NCBI GenBank assembly: GCA_013152295.1
Contig: JAADGQ010000032.1
Location: 1 to 41,297 of the forward strand
Reading direction: 5' to 3'
Origin: Gammaproteobacteria bacterium
GTDB lineage: Bacteria > Pseudomonadota > Gammaproteobacteria > JAADGQ01
DNA length: 41,297 nt
Within the stretch, counting starts at the first letter, position 1. Every line of letters starts with the position of its first letter. A model generated the notes under the pieces. It saw nothing but the letters and a program-made list of their open reading frames with translations, searched no databases and was not told where the DNA came from. Of the stretch, positions 10,296-18,837 are shown piece after piece. The position numbers were made by a program, and so were the translations under genes.

Positions 10296-11312
10296 ATGAT
10301 TATTGTGATGAAGCACGACGCCAGCGGAGCGCTGGTGGACGCGGTAAAAGAGAAGCTGATCGCGATGGATATGCGTACCAATATATCCCGTGGTACCAAC
10401 CGTATCGTTGTTGGTGCGATCGGTGATGTGCAGTATGTCGATATAAAAGTACTCGAAGCACTGCCCGGCGTCGAAAGTGTTGTACGCGTCGCCAAACCAC
10501 ATAAAATTGTCGCCAGAGAGTCCCACTCTGGTGATACGATCGTCAACGTTGGTGGTGTTGAAATTGGCGGTAATACCGTGCAGGTTATCGCTGGCCCCTG
10601 CTCTGTTGAGACGCAAGAGCAGATGGATAGCGCTGCGCAAGCGGTGGTTGCTGCCGGTTGCCGTCTGATGCGTGGCGGCGCCTTCAAACCACGCACCAGT
10701 CCCTACTCTTTTCAGGGGTTGGGTGTCGAGGGGTTGGAGCTGTTTCAGAACGCTGCACGCAAGCAGGGGCTGCCCATTGTCTCCGAGCTGATGGATGTGC
10801 GCATGCTGGATGCTTTTCTTGAGCACAAGGTCGATGTGATCCAGATCGGCACGCGCAACATGCAGAACTTTGACCTGCTCAAAGAGGTCGGTGGCATTCA
10901 GACGCCGGTGATTCTCAAGCGCGGTATGTCGGCGACGATTGCGGAGTGGTTGATGTCTGCGGAATATATCGCGGCTCGCGGCAATCACAACATCATCTTT
11001 TGCGAACGTGGCGTGCGCAGCTTTGAAACGGCCTATCGCAATGTGCTGGATGTGACTGCGATTCCAGTGCTCAAACGCGAGACGCACTTGCCGGTGATCG
11101 TTGATCCCAGCCATGCTGGTGGTAAGGCGTGGATGGTGCCTGCGTTGTCGAGGGCCGCAGTGGCGGCGGGTGCTGATGGACTGTTGGTCGAGATGCATCC
11201 GACACCTGCAGAGGCCTGGTGTGACGCTGATCAGGCGCTCTCCCCCGATGAACTCAACGATCTGATGGCCGAGCTGAAAGGCATCGCTCAGGTGATTGGC
11301 CGCACACTGTAG
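10296..11312 (+). CDS. aroF: 3-deoxy-7-phosphoheptulonate synthase, type I-beta
   Basis: 338 residues. Condenses phosphoenolpyruvate with erythrose 4-phosphate in the first step of the shikimate pathway. An N-terminal ferredoxin-like regulatory domain (residues 1 to about 70, MIIVMKHDA...) precedes the barrel, marking the type I-beta class also found in Thermotoga and Bacillus rather than the larger E. coli I-alpha type. Barrel motifs are VIAGPCSVET, RGGAFKPRTSPYSFQG, QIGTRNMQNF, ILKRGMSAT and VDPSHAGGK. The N-terminal domain usually carries tyrosine or phenylalanine feedback. It lies between pheA and tyrA. The symbol follows common usage for this class. Confidence 0.92.
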   Translation: MIIVMKHDASGALVDAVKEKLIAMDMRTNISRGTNRIVVGAIGDVQYVDIKVLEALPGVESVVRVAKPHKIVARESHSGDTIVNVGGVEIGGNTVQVIAGPCSVETQEQMDSAAQAVVAAGCRLMRGGAFKPRTSPYSFQGLGVEGLELFQNAARKQGLPIVSELMDVRMLDAFLEHKVDVIQIGTRNMQNFDLLKEVGGIQTPVILKRGMSATIAEWLMSAEYIAARGNHNIIFCERGVRSFETAYRNVLDVTAIPVLKRETHLPVIVDPSHAGGKAWMVPALSRAAVAAGADGLLVEMHPTPAEAWCDADQALSPDELNDLMAELKGIAQVIGRTL

Positions 11313-11324
11313 CATGCTGGGTTG

Positions 11325-12236
11325 ATGACGGTGAGCGCGCTAAGCATAAAGAAAAGCGACAACTGTTCGGTCGATACGCTCTGCATCATTGGCGTCGGTT
11401 TGATCGGTGGTTCGCTGGCGCGTGGATTAAAATCAGTCGGTTTCTGTCGGCAGGTGGTGGGTTATTCGCGGCAGCCGCAGGCGCTGCGTGATGCACTGGA
11501 GCTTGGTGCAATCGACCGTGCGGCCAGTGATGTCGGCGATGCGGTGAGTGGCGCCGATCTGGTCGTGGTTGCGGTGCCCGTGGGCGCGATGGAGGCGATC
11601 TTTCGGCAGATCAACGGATATTTGGCCGCGCATACTGTCGTGACCGATGTGGGCAGCACTAAAGGCAGTGTTGTTAACGCGGCGCGGGCCGCCTTTGGCG
11701 AACTGCCGTCTCATCTGGTACCTGCGCACCCCATTGCCGGCGCAGAGAAGAGTGGTGTCAAACACTCCCAGATTGCGCTCTTTGAGGGGCACAACGTGAT
11801 TATGACCCCGCTTGCCGAAACAGAGCCCGACGCAGTGGCGCTGGTTCGTGCCATGTGGCAGAGCGTTGGTGCTCGGGTCAGCGAGATGAGCGTTGCGGAT
11901 CACGACAGCATCCTCGCTGCCACGAGCCATCTGCCGCATCTGCTGGCCTATCTGTTGGTGGGCACGCTGTCGCGTATGGATCAAAGCGAGGCGATTTTCG
12001 ATTACGCAGCGGGTGGCTTTCGCGATTTTACCCGTATCGCATCCAGTGATCCGGTGATGTGGCGGGATATCAGCCTCGCTAATCGCGATGCGATCATTGC
12101 CGTTGCCGAGCGCTTTGAAGGTGAACTGACACGATTGAAGGCGGCGATCCGTGATGAGGATGCCGCTTACGTCGAGAATTTGTACAGCGCCGCCAAGGCG
12201 GCGCGTGATCGATCCATTCTGAAGTCTGACCAATGA
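11325..12236 (+). CDS. tyrA: Prephenate dehydrogenase
   Basis: 303 residues. Oxidatively decarboxylates prephenate to 4-hydroxyphenylpyruvate for tyrosine synthesis. The nucleotide-binding motif is IIGVGLIGGSLARGL. HPIAGAEKSGV and the helical C-terminal domain with TSHLPHLLAYLL carry the catalytic His and substrate-binding residues. There is no fused chorismate mutase or ACT domain, unlike E. coli TyrA. ATG 11325 is chosen; a TTG one codon upstream is also possible. The stop overlaps the aroA start in an ATGA, indicating translational coupling. Confidence 0.94.
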   Translation: MTVSALSIKKSDNCSVDTLCIIGVGLIGGSLARGLKSVGFCRQVVGYSRQPQALRDALELGAIDRAASDVGDAVSGADLVVVAVPVGAMEAIFRQINGYLAAHTVVTDVGSTKGSVVNAARAAFGELPSHLVPAHPIAGAEKSGVKHSQIALFEGHNVIMTPLAETEPDAVALVRAMWQSVGARVSEMSVADHDSILAATSHLPHLLAYLLVGTLSRMDQSEAIFDYAAGGFRDFTRIASSDPVMWRDISLANRDAIIAVAERFEGELTRLKAAIRDEDAAYVENLYSAAKAARDRSILKSDQ

Positions 12237-13549
12237 GCACAACAGTAAAGCGTTTTCTCCTTGAACCCGGTGGCTGTCTGCGCGGGCGTATTCGCGTGCC
12301 CGGTGATAAATCCATTTCACACCGCTCCATCATGTTGGGCTCCATCGCTGAAGGATGCACTGAAGTGAGTGGCTTTTTAGAGGGCGAAGACGCGCTGGCT
12401 ACATTGCGCGCATTTCGTGACATGGGTGTGGTTATCGATGGCCCGGAGCGGGGCCGGGTGACGGTACACGGCGTTGGATTGCATGGGCTTAAAGCGCCGC
12501 TTGACGTGCTCAATCTGGGTAATTCGGGCACCTCCATGCGCTTGATGTCAGGGCTGCTGGCGGCACAATCTTTTGATGTCACGATGTGTGGTGATTCATC
12601 GTTGTCGAAGCGACCCATGCGCCGTGTCACCGAGCCACTGGCGCAGATGGGGGCGTTGATCGACACCAGCGCCGATGGTACGCCACCGCTGAAAATTCAC
12701 GGTGGTCGCGCTTTAGTCGGCATTGAATACACCATGCCTGTTGCCAGCGCGCAGCTGAAATCTGCGCTGCTATTGGCCGGACTATACGCTGCGGGAACCA
12801 CATCGATAACGGAGCCTGCACTGACGCGCGACCACACCGAGCGCATGTTGCGTGGTTTTGGCTATGCAGTAACAACCGATGGCTCCACGGCATCCCTCAA
12901 GGGTGGCGGTACGCTCAAGGGGTGCGCGATTGATGTGCCTGCTGACATTTCATCCGCTGCTTTTTTTCTGGTGGCAGCCTCGATTGCTGAGGGTTCCGAT
13001 TTGCTGCTGGAGCATGTGGGCGTGAATCCCAGCCGTACCGGCGTCATCGATATTTTGCGCATGATGGGCGCCGATATTGTGCTGCTCAACGAGCGCGATG
13101 TTGGTGGTGAGCCGGTGGCCGATATCCGCGTGCGTTCGGCACCGCTGAAGGGGGTCGAGATTCCTGGCGAAGCCGTGCCCAGGGCGATTGATGAATTTCC
13201 GGTGCTGTTTGTTGCCGCCGCTTGTGCAGAGGGGCAGACCGTGTTGACCGGCGCCGCAGAGCTGCGTGTGAAAGAGAGCGATCGCATTCAAGCGATGGCC
13301 GATGGCCTGATTGCGCTGGGTGTCGATGCACAGCCGACCGAAGACGGTATGGTGATTCGTGGCGGCGCGCTGGGTGGCGGCACGGTAGAGAGCCATGACG
13401 ACCACCGCATTGCGATGGCTTTCGCTGTCGCAGCGCTACGGGCTGACAGTGCGATTACGGTGCGCGATTGTGCCAACGTCAATACATCGTTCCCCGGTTT
13501 TGTTGCATTGGCCCGGGAGTGTGGCTTGAGAATTAGCGATGGCGGCTGA
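12233..13549 (+). CDS. aroA: 3-phosphoshikimate 1-carboxyvinyltransferase (EPSP synthase)
   Basis: 438 residues. Transfers enolpyruvate from PEP to shikimate 3-phosphate, the sixth shikimate step. Motifs are VPGDKSISHRSIM with the PEP-binding Lys, LGNSGTSMRLMSGLL, DEFPVLFVAAACAEG with a catalytic acid, and LRVKESDRIQAM. NSGTSMR with Ser and Thr rather than the E. coli-type NAGTAMR resembles class II enzymes (Agrobacterium and Pseudomonas type); this class call is tentative. The ATG overlaps the tyrA stop and the gene end overlaps cmk by 11 bases, so tyrA-aroA-cmk form a tight operon. Confidence 0.97.
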   Translation: MSTTVKRFLLEPGGCLRGRIRVPGDKSISHRSIMLGSIAEGCTEVSGFLEGEDALATLRAFRDMGVVIDGPERGRVTVHGVGLHGLKAPLDVLNLGNSGTSMRLMSGLLAAQSFDVTMCGDSSLSKRPMRRVTEPLAQMGALIDTSADGTPPLKIHGGRALVGIEYTMPVASAQLKSALLLAGLYAAGTTSITEPALTRDHTERMLRGFGYAVTTDGSTASLKGGGTLKGCAIDVPADISSAAFFLVAASIAEGSDLLLEHVGVNPSRTGVIDILRMMGADIVLLNERDVGGEPVADIRVRSAPLKGVEIPGEAVPRAIDEFPVLFVAAACAEGQTVLTGAAELRVKESDRIQAMADGLIALGVDAQPTEDGMVIRGGALGGGTVESHDDHRIAMAFAVAALRADSAITVRDCANVNTSFPGFVALARECGLRISDGG

Positions 13550-14213
13550 TAAGCAGGTGCCGGTGATTGCCATTGATGGTCCCAGTGGGTCAGGTAAAGG
13601 GACTGTTAGCCGTATTCTGGCGCAGAAGCTGGGGTGGCACTACCTTGACAGTGGCGCGTTGTACCGGCTGGTTGCATATGCCGCCGTTAACGCTGGAACT
13701 GCGCTGGACTCTGAAGCTGCACTGGCTGCTATTGCATCGTCTATGGCGGTGGTTTTTGACCAGAGCGATGGCAGGGTGCTCCTTAATGGTCGGGATGTCA
13801 GCGACGATATTCGCAGCGAGTCGTGTGGTAACGGTGCATCCCAAGTGGCCGCGCTGCCAGCGGTTCGACAGGCGTTGCTGCAGTGGCAACGAGCCTGTCG
13901 TCGCGCGCCGGGGCTGGTTGGCGATGGACGCGACATGGGCAGCGTGGTCTTCATCGATGCGCAGCTGAAAATATTTCTTACCGCCAGCGCCGAGGAGCGC
14001 GCGAGGCGGCGCTATAAGCAGTTGAAAGAAAAGGGGGTGAATGTTAGTCTTGGCCCGATTTTGCAGGGCATCGAGGCGCGCGACTTGCGGGACAGTCAAC
14101 GCAAGACGGCGCCGCTGGTTGCAGCTGCGGATGCTGTCGTGCTGGATACGACAGCGATGTCTGTTGATGCCGTTATCAGTGAGATCGAGGCCCGTTGGGC
14201 CGCTGTTGGCTAG
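13539..14213 (+). CDS. cmk: Cytidylate kinase
   Basis: 224 residues, normal length. Phosphorylates CMP and dCMP with ATP. The P-loop is AIDGPSGSGKGT. YLDSGALYR binds the nucleoside, GRDMGSVVF is the conserved Arg-Asp motif, and the LID region reads ERARRRYKQL. The start codon lies inside the aroA end. The aroA-cmk-rpsA order is conserved across gammaproteobacteria. No terminator is evident before rpsA. Confidence 0.96.
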   Translation: MAADKQVPVIAIDGPSGSGKGTVSRILAQKLGWHYLDSGALYRLVAYAAVNAGTALDSEAALAAIASSMAVVFDQSDGRVLLNGRDVSDDIRSESCGNGASQVAALPAVRQALLQWQRACRRAPGLVGDGRDMGSVVFIDAQLKIFLTASAEERARRRYKQLKEKGVNVSLGPILQGIEARDLRDSQRKTAPLVAAADAVVLDTTAMSVDAVISEIEARWAAVG

Positions 14214-14450
14214 GTTTTGACGAACCGGGGCTTCCGCACATGCGGTGGTCGCTATGCTTATATCATTTGTTGCTTGTACAGCGTTGGCATTCGTGAAAGC
14301 GGAGGTTACCGCGTGGTATGGAGCAACAAGAGGTAGGGGCGTCTGTTTGGGGGGATTTTCTCAGGCAGGCTTTTTTTAACTAACCTGCGGTTTATCCGCA
14401 AACAACCAGATAGGGATTCTCCAGGCAGATGGGGGATTAAAGGTCATCCA
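14214..14450 (+). promoter_or_regulatory. rpsA leader with small stem-loops
   Basis: This 237-base leader contains a GCAGG/CCTGC pair (14365-14369 and 14384-14388) and a TGCGG-TTTAT-CCGCA stem (14386-14400) that compete with each other. A pyrimidine run (14370-14377) sits between them. E. coli S1 represses its own leader, and an autoregulatory leader here is a reasonable inference. I could not place a convincing sigma-70 promoter. Confidence 0.3.
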
Positions 14451-16130
14451 ATGAGCGAGAGCTTTGCACAATTATTTGAAGAGAGTCAAGTAGAAGAACG
14501 TATGCGTCCCGGTTCCATCGTGACGGGTATCGTTGTTGAAGTAAAACCCGATGTTGTCATCGTTAATGCGGGCCTCAAGTCGGAAGGTGTGATTCCGATT
14601 GAGCAATTTTATGACGATGAGGGTGTCTCTCAGGTCGCTGTTGGAGACTGTATTGATGTTGCGCTGGAGGCTCTGGAAGATGGCTTCGGCGAAACCCGTT
14701 TGTCGCGCGAAAAAGCCAAACGCCACCAGGCGTGGACCGAGCTTGAGAAAGCGCTTGAAGCCGAAGAGACCGTCAAAGGTGTTCTTACTGGCAAAGTTAA
14801 AGGTGGCTTTACTGTTGATTTGGGGCCGATCCGTGCCTTCCTGCCGGGCTCTCTGGTTGATGTTCGCCCGCTGCGTGATATTACCCATCTCGAAGGAAAA
14901 GAGCTCGAATTCAAGGTTATCAAGATCGATCGCAAGCGCAACAATGTTGTTGTTTCACGTCGCGCGGTTGTTGAGAAAGAGAGTTTTGCAGAGCGCCAAA
15001 ACTTGCTGGACAACCTGCAAGAGGGCGACGTTATTAAGGGTTACGTTAAGAACCTCACCGACTATGGCGCATTCGTTGACCTTGGTGGTGTTGATGGATT
15101 GCTGCATATCACAGACATGGCGTGGAAGCGCGTCAAGCAGCCTTCTGAGATCGTCAATGTTGGTGACGAGATTTCAGTCAAGGTATTGAAATACGACAAA
15201 GAGCGCACCCGCGTTTCGCTGGGCCTCAAACAGATGGGTGAAGATCCGTGGGTCGATCTGTCACGCCGCTACCCAGTGAGTAGCCGTCTGTTTGGTAAGG
15301 TGACCAACATTACCGATTACGGCTGTTTTGTCGAGATTGAGAATGGCATTGAAGGTCTGGTGCATGTCTCCGAAATGGATTGGACCAATAAAAACGTCAA
15401 CCCTTCCAAAATGCTGCACCTTGATCAAGAGGTCGAGGTGATGGTGCTGGATATTGACGAAGAGCGCCGTCGTGTCTCTCTGGGCATCAAGCACTGCATA
15501 CCCAATCCATGGGATGAGTTTGCTGCGACTCACAATAAGAATGACAAGGTTACAGGTAACATCAAATCGATTACTGACTTTGGTGTCTTTGTCGGCCTTG
15601 ATGGATGCATCGATGGCTTGATTCATCTGTCGGATATCTCTTGGGATATGCCTGGCGAAGAGGCTATTCGCAACTACAAGAAGGGCGATGAGATCGAAGC
15701 GGTTGTTTTGGCTATTGATCCCGAGCGCGAACGTATCTCTTTGGGTATTAAACAGCTTGAAAAAGACCCCTTCTCTGGCTATGTTGCTGAACATGCCAAG
15801 GGCACCATTGTTAAGGGAACGGTGGGCGAGGTTGATGCTAAGGGTGCTATTATCCATCTTGAAGGTGCTGCTGAGGGCTATTTGCGTGCCTCAGAGCTAT
15901 CTCGCGACCGGGTGGAAGATGCACGTACCGTGCTGAACACAGGGGATGAGATCGAAGCCAAGTTTATGGGTGTGGATCGGAAGAACAGGACCATTAGCCT
16001 CTCTTTGAAAGCGAAAGAGATGGGGGATGAGGCTGCCGCACTGGATGATTACAATCGCATGGCATCCAATGGTGGCAACGCGACGCTGGGCGACATTCTG
16101 AAGGAGCAGATGCGCTCTCAGGGAGAGTAA
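14451..16130 (+). CDS. rpsA: 30S ribosomal protein S1
   Basis: 559 residues, against 557 in E. coli. Six S1 RNA-binding repeats are visible, at about residues 20-87, 105-171, 192-260, 277-347, 364-434 and 451-520. Repeats 3 to 5 share the pattern GxVxxxTDYGxFVxLxxGxxGLxHxSDxxW and repeat endings such as RISLGIKQ. The first two repeats diverge, as usual for the ribosome-binding part. The protein brings mRNA to the 30S subunit. The cmk-rpsA-ihfB order is the classic gammaproteobacterial one. Confidence 0.98.
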   Translation: MSESFAQLFEESQVEERMRPGSIVTGIVVEVKPDVVIVNAGLKSEGVIPIEQFYDDEGVSQVAVGDCIDVALEALEDGFGETRLSREKAKRHQAWTELEKALEAEETVKGVLTGKVKGGFTVDLGPIRAFLPGSLVDVRPLRDITHLEGKELEFKVIKIDRKRNNVVVSRRAVVEKESFAERQNLLDNLQEGDVIKGYVKNLTDYGAFVDLGGVDGLLHITDMAWKRVKQPSEIVNVGDEISVKVLKYDKERTRVSLGLKQMGEDPWVDLSRRYPVSSRLFGKVTNITDYGCFVEIENGIEGLVHVSEMDWTNKNVNPSKMLHLDQEVEVMVLDIDEERRRVSLGIKHCIPNPWDEFAATHNKNDKVTGNIKSITDFGVFVGLDGCIDGLIHLSDISWDMPGEEAIRNYKKGDEIEAVVLAIDPERERISLGIKQLEKDPFSGYVAEHAKGTIVKGTVGEVDAKGAIIHLEGAAEGYLRASELSRDRVEDARTVLNTGDEIEAKFMGVDRKNRTISLSLKAKEMGDEAAALDDYNRMASNGGNATLGDILKEQMRSQGE

Positions 16131-16165
16131 CTTTCTCTCGATTGCGCGGATTCTCGTTGACTGCG

Positions 16166-16194
16166 GGTTGAGGCTGCCGGTGGTAGCCTCAACC
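16166..16194 (+). terminator. Hairpin after rpsA, probable terminator or attenuator
   Basis: Arms at 16166-16178 and 16182-16194 form a 13-bp stem with one G-U pair and a 3-base loop. A run of six T follows only after about 13 bases (near 16206), so termination may be partial and ihfB may be read through. Confidence 0.55.
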
Positions 16195-16307
16195 TCGTGG
16201 TTCTGTTTTTTGTGTTGATGGATGGTCTCTGTTGAGCGGTATCCAAGACTTTTTTGGGGTTACTTTTCGAGGTTGTTGCAGGCTGTGTGTTGGGGGAATA
16301 TGAAAAG

Positions 16308-16610
16308 ATGACCAAGTCGGATTTGATTGAGATACTGGCGCAGAGGCAGAATCAGCTCTCCAGTAAGGACGTGGAGTTTGCTGTCAAGAATGTGATTGAG
16401 CAGATGTCGCAGGCTTTGGCAAATGGGGAGAGGATTGAGATCCGCGGCTTTGGCAGCTTTTCGTTGCACTATCGACCACCTCGGGTAGGTCGAAACCCCA
16501 AAACCGGCGAATCTGTTGAACTGACCGGGAAGCACGTTCCGCACTTTAAGGCGGGCAAGGAGCTGCGTGAGCGTGTCAACAACGGGTTGCACATTAGTAT
16601 TGATGAGTAG
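16308..16610 (+). CDS. ihfB: Integration host factor subunit beta
   Basis: 100 residues. Forms the DNA-bending IHF heterodimer with IhfA, acting in nucleoid structure, transcription and recombination. It starts [11 protein letters not shown] and carries [21 protein letters not shown], the beta-arm containing the intercalating proline, and the ending [21 protein letters not shown] 16308 matches the family start; upstream in-frame codons add unlike sequence. Gggggaat lies about 10 bases upstream. Position after rpsA supports IhfB over HU. Confidence 0.96.
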   Translation: MTKSDLIEILAQRQNQLSSKDVEFAVKNVIEQMSQALANGERIEIRGFGSFSLHYRPPRVGRNPKTGESVELTGKHVPHFKAGKELRERVNNGLHISIDE

Positions 16611-16744
16611 GTAGTACTTAAAGCAGGCGTAAAAGAGTCAACGGGCTCCAGCTGAAAAGCTGAAAAAAAATGATGGGTGGTTTCCATTGTGCTGCATACA
16701 ATGGGAGCGCCTATATAACGACTAATAGATGTTGGGGAGGCAGC

Positions 16745-17002
16745 ATGGCTCGTTTATATAACGTTTTTATTTTGGTTTTTATCTTGGCGGTTTTAATCGC
16801 CTACACAGCGTTTGCATCGCACAATACTGCTGTTGTGGAGTTCGATTACTATTTTGGCACGATGCGAACGCCTCTCTATCTGCTGTTGACGGGCACACTG
16901 GTTATCGGTGCTCTGTTGAGCATGCTTGCTGTTTCCGGTCCGATGATGTGTTTGAAGGTTAAGTTGTCGCGGATGACCAAAAAAGCTAAAGCTGCATTTT
17001 AG
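16745..17002 (+). CDS. lapA: LapA-domain inner membrane protein
   Basis: 85 residues with two transmembrane helices (VFILVFILAVLIAYTAF at about 6-24 and LYLLLTGTLVIGALLSML at about 43-60) and a basic cytoplasmic tail ending KKAKAAF. This is the LapA (DUF1049) fold. In enterobacteria LapA works with LapB to control LpxC turnover and lipopolysaccharide synthesis. Here lapA follows ihfB as usual, but no lapB follows. The ATG at 16745 has ggggagg 5 bases upstream. Confidence 0.88.
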   Translation: MARLYNVFILVFILAVLIAYTAFASHNTAVVEFDYYFGTMRTPLYLLLTGTLVIGALLSMLAVSGPMMCLKVKLSRMTKKAKAAF

Positions 17003-17052
17003 CGCAAGCGACTTGAGGCGGGTTATCTAACCCGCCCTTAAATGTTTTATAC

Positions 17053-17094
17053 GGCGAAAACTGGGCCAGAGGTTGGTCTGGTTTTCGCCTTTTT
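17053..17094 (+). terminator. Rho-independent terminator after lapA
   Basis: GGCGAAAAC (17053-17061) pairs with GTTTTCGCC (17081-17089), with an inner CCAGA/TCTGG stem, and is followed at once by five T. A second, T-less hairpin (GGCGGGTT/AACCCGCC, 17017-17036) precedes it. Together they close the housekeeping block. Confidence 0.85.
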
Positions 17095-17330
17095 GGTTTG
17101 AATTTGATTCATTTCGAACCGACTCTCTTCTCTCCTTGATTTCTGCGTAGCTTTGCCGGGCTTGTTTGGCAATATTGTCGTGCTAGACAAGATGCAAAAT
17201 CCTCGCTTCTTCTTTCTCGATGCCCGCCATGGGCGTTGCTGTACTTGCTGACCGCAGCTCCCTTCCTAATACTAATAGTCTAGCTGGATCAGCTTGCCTC
17301 TTTGCATCTGTCACTCAAATAGCTGCAACA

Positions 17331-17350
17331 GCATTACAAAACTGTAATGC
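17331..17350. promoter_or_regulatory. Perfect palindrome, candidate metal-response operator
   Basis: GCATTACA (17331-17338) and TGTAATGC (17343-17350) are a perfect 8-bp inverted repeat around AAAC. The layout resembles the boxes of copper or heavy-metal two-component response regulators (CopR/CusR type). It sits 137 bases before the DUF2231 gene in the 392-base gap between the terminator and that gene. The rest of the gap shows nothing I can name. No response regulator is encoded in the window. Confidence 0.45.
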
Positions 17351-17486
17351 GTCCGTCACCTGAATGACAGCGTGTTTCGACTATCTTTTTGCATATAGAT
17401 GATTTGGCGTCGCATGTAGCGAGTGCGTCATGTCGATGGTCACGCTATGAAATGAGCGCTCGCTCTCTAAATTAAAGGAGCATTAA

Positions 17487-18101
17487 ATGCCTGAAATTAT
17501 CCCCAATTTGCATCCGATTTTTGTTCACTTCACTGTCGCGTTGTTGTCATTGGCTGTGGGGCTCTATGTGGTGGTGCCATTTGTTAAATCCCCTTTGAAA
17601 GAGCAGTGGCAAACGGTTGCTCGTTGGGCACTGTGGTTTGGTGCCGGTATTACCATTATTACCGGTTTTGCCGGGCTCTACGCCTACAACACGGTCGCCC
17701 ACGACACCCCGTCTCACCTGGCGATGACCGATCATCGAAACTGGGCTGTCGTCGCCATTGCACTGTTTCTGGCGCTGGCGGTCTGGTCCATCATTTGGGC
17801 ACGCAAGGGCAAGGTTCTAGGTGCTGTTTTTGTGGTATGCATGGTTATTGCTGGCACTGTTTTGGCCTCTACCGCATGGCGTGGTGGGGAGGTGGTCTAC
17901 CGCTATGGCTTAGGTGTGATGTCGCTGCCGAAGGCAGAAGGTGAGGGGCATAGCCACTCGCATGGCGATGGTGGCGGCCACGATCATGCTGGCAGCGGTA
18001 GTGTGGATAGTGGCCAAAACAGTGCCGGTAGTGATGCGGATATGGATTTTAGTGGCATGGACGAGATGATGAATGACGATGGCCATGATCACGCACATTG
18101 A
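17487..18101 (+). CDS. DUF2231-type membrane protein with His-rich tail
   Basis: 204 residues. It opens PNLHPIFVHFTVALL, the DUF2231 signature with two conserved His, and has about four transmembrane helices (residues 10-32, 46-66, 86-104, 110-130). The C-terminal tail (about 150-204) is dominated by His, Asp, Gly and Ser, with HSHSHGDGGGHDH and a DGHDHAH ending, which could bind copper or another soft metal. Aaaggag lies 7 bases before the ATG. It heads the metal island. The transported or bound substrate is unknown; a metal role is inferred from the tail and neighbours. Confidence 0.8.
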   Translation: MPEIIPNLHPIFVHFTVALLSLAVGLYVVVPFVKSPLKEQWQTVARWALWFGAGITIITGFAGLYAYNTVAHDTPSHLAMTDHRNWAVVAIALFLALAVWSIIWARKGKVLGAVFVVCMVIAGTVLASTAWRGGEVVYRYGLGVMSLPKAEGEGHSHSHGDGGGHDHAGSGSVDSGQNSAGSDADMDFSGMDEMMNDDGHDHAH

Positions 18102-18192
18102 AAATGTTGGTATCTACCAGGAGTGCGGCGCTGCCTCCTAGCGGCCGCCGTGTTGAGAACTGTTGTTCGTGTGAGCATAGGAGGAGGTTGTG

Positions 18193-18336
18193 ATGCCAGA
18201 TGAGATTATGAGTACGATGCATGAGACGGGAATGCCAGGCAGTCATCACTGGCTCTTTTGGGTCGTGGTGGTGGCGGTGTTTGCACTGTTGTTCTTTTTG
18301 GTTTGGTGGTTTGGTATACGCGGTAAGCGCTCCTGA
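18193..18336 (+). CDS. 47-residue single-helix membrane peptide
   Basis: ATG at 18193 with a strong ggaggagg 6 bases upstream; TGA at 18334-18336. The translation starts MPDEIMSTMHETGMPGSHHW, continues as one long hydrophobic helix (LFWVVVVAVFALLFFLVWWF) and ends in basic GIRGKRS, so the C-terminus should be cytoplasmic. The Met/His-rich N-terminus (five Met and three His in 19 residues) suits copper or silver contact. It sits between the DUF2231 gene and merR. I recognise no named family, although short membrane proteins of this form are common in metal operons. Confidence 0.7.
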   Translation: MPDEIMSTMHETGMPGSHHWLFWVVVVAVFALLFFLVWWFGIRGKRS

Positions 18337-18344
18337 AAAAAGTG

Positions 18345-18376
18345 TTGACCTGTGTGCAGCACCTGGGACTTACACT
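18345..18376 (+). promoter_or_regulatory. MerR-type promoter with 20-bp spacer
   Basis: TTGACC (18345-18350) and TACACT (18371-18376) are 20 bases apart, the over-long spacing typical of promoters activated by MerR-family metal sensors. GTGCAGCAC, a small palindrome, lies within the spacer. It directly precedes the merR gene and probably drives merR and the ATPase gene. Confidence 0.6.
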
Positions 18377-18409
18377 CAGTATGACGTTACAACAAAACGA
18401 TGGGTGAAG

Positions 18410-18817
18410 ATGATGTTAACGGTCGGTGAGCTGTCAAAAACCACACAGGCAACGGCGGATGCGATACGTCACTATGTACGTATTGGACTGTTAACGCCGA
18501 CGCGTAACCCAGACAATGGTTATAAACTCTTCGATTGCGACGACATAAAAAGAGTGAAGTTTATTCGTCGAGCCAAGGGGCTTGGTTTCTCGTTGAGTGA
18601 TATCCAGACTATTTTCGACCACAGCAACAATGGGCGATCGCCCTGTCCGGTAGTGCGCAACATCATCAGTCAGCGTATTGATGAAAACAGGGCCAGGCTG
18701 GCTGAACTTAATGCGCTGCAACAACGCATGGACGACGCCCTGGATAGATGGAAGTCGATGCCCGATGGTGAGCCGGATGGTGAGGCGATATGTCATTTGA
18801 TCGAGTCGATAAATTGA
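18410..18817 (+). CDS. MerR-family heavy-metal regulator
   Basis: 135 residues. The N-terminal winged helix-turn-helix reads LTVGELSKTTQATADAIRHY, with the usual RIGLLTPTRNPDNGYKLF. RVKFIRRAKGLGFSLSDIQTIF is the second DNA-binding helix pair. The dimerisation helix begins SPCPVV and the protein ends EAICHLIESIN. The two Cys (one before the long helix, one near the C-terminus) are candidates for metal binding, similar to ZntR/CueR/CadR-like sensors. Which metal cannot be told. Start is ATG 18410 or 18413. It lies 20 bases before the P-type ATPase gene, which is its likely target. Confidence 0.88.
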   Translation: MMLTVGELSKTTQATADAIRHYVRIGLLTPTRNPDNGYKLFDCDDIKRVKFIRRAKGLGFSLSDIQTIFDHSNNGRSPCPVVRNIISQRIDENRARLAELNALQQRMDDALDRWKSMPDGEPDGEAICHLIESIN

Positions 18818-18837
18818 ATAATTAATGGAGACAAAGC

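Noticed and set aside
10269-11315. 348-codon open frame on the minus strand over the DAHP synthase gene
   Set aside because: Almost exactly mirrors the conserved gene; composition is that of an antisense shadow.
11433-12320. 295-codon minus-strand frame opposite tyrA
   Set aside because: Antisense shadow of tyrA and the aroA start; no motif.
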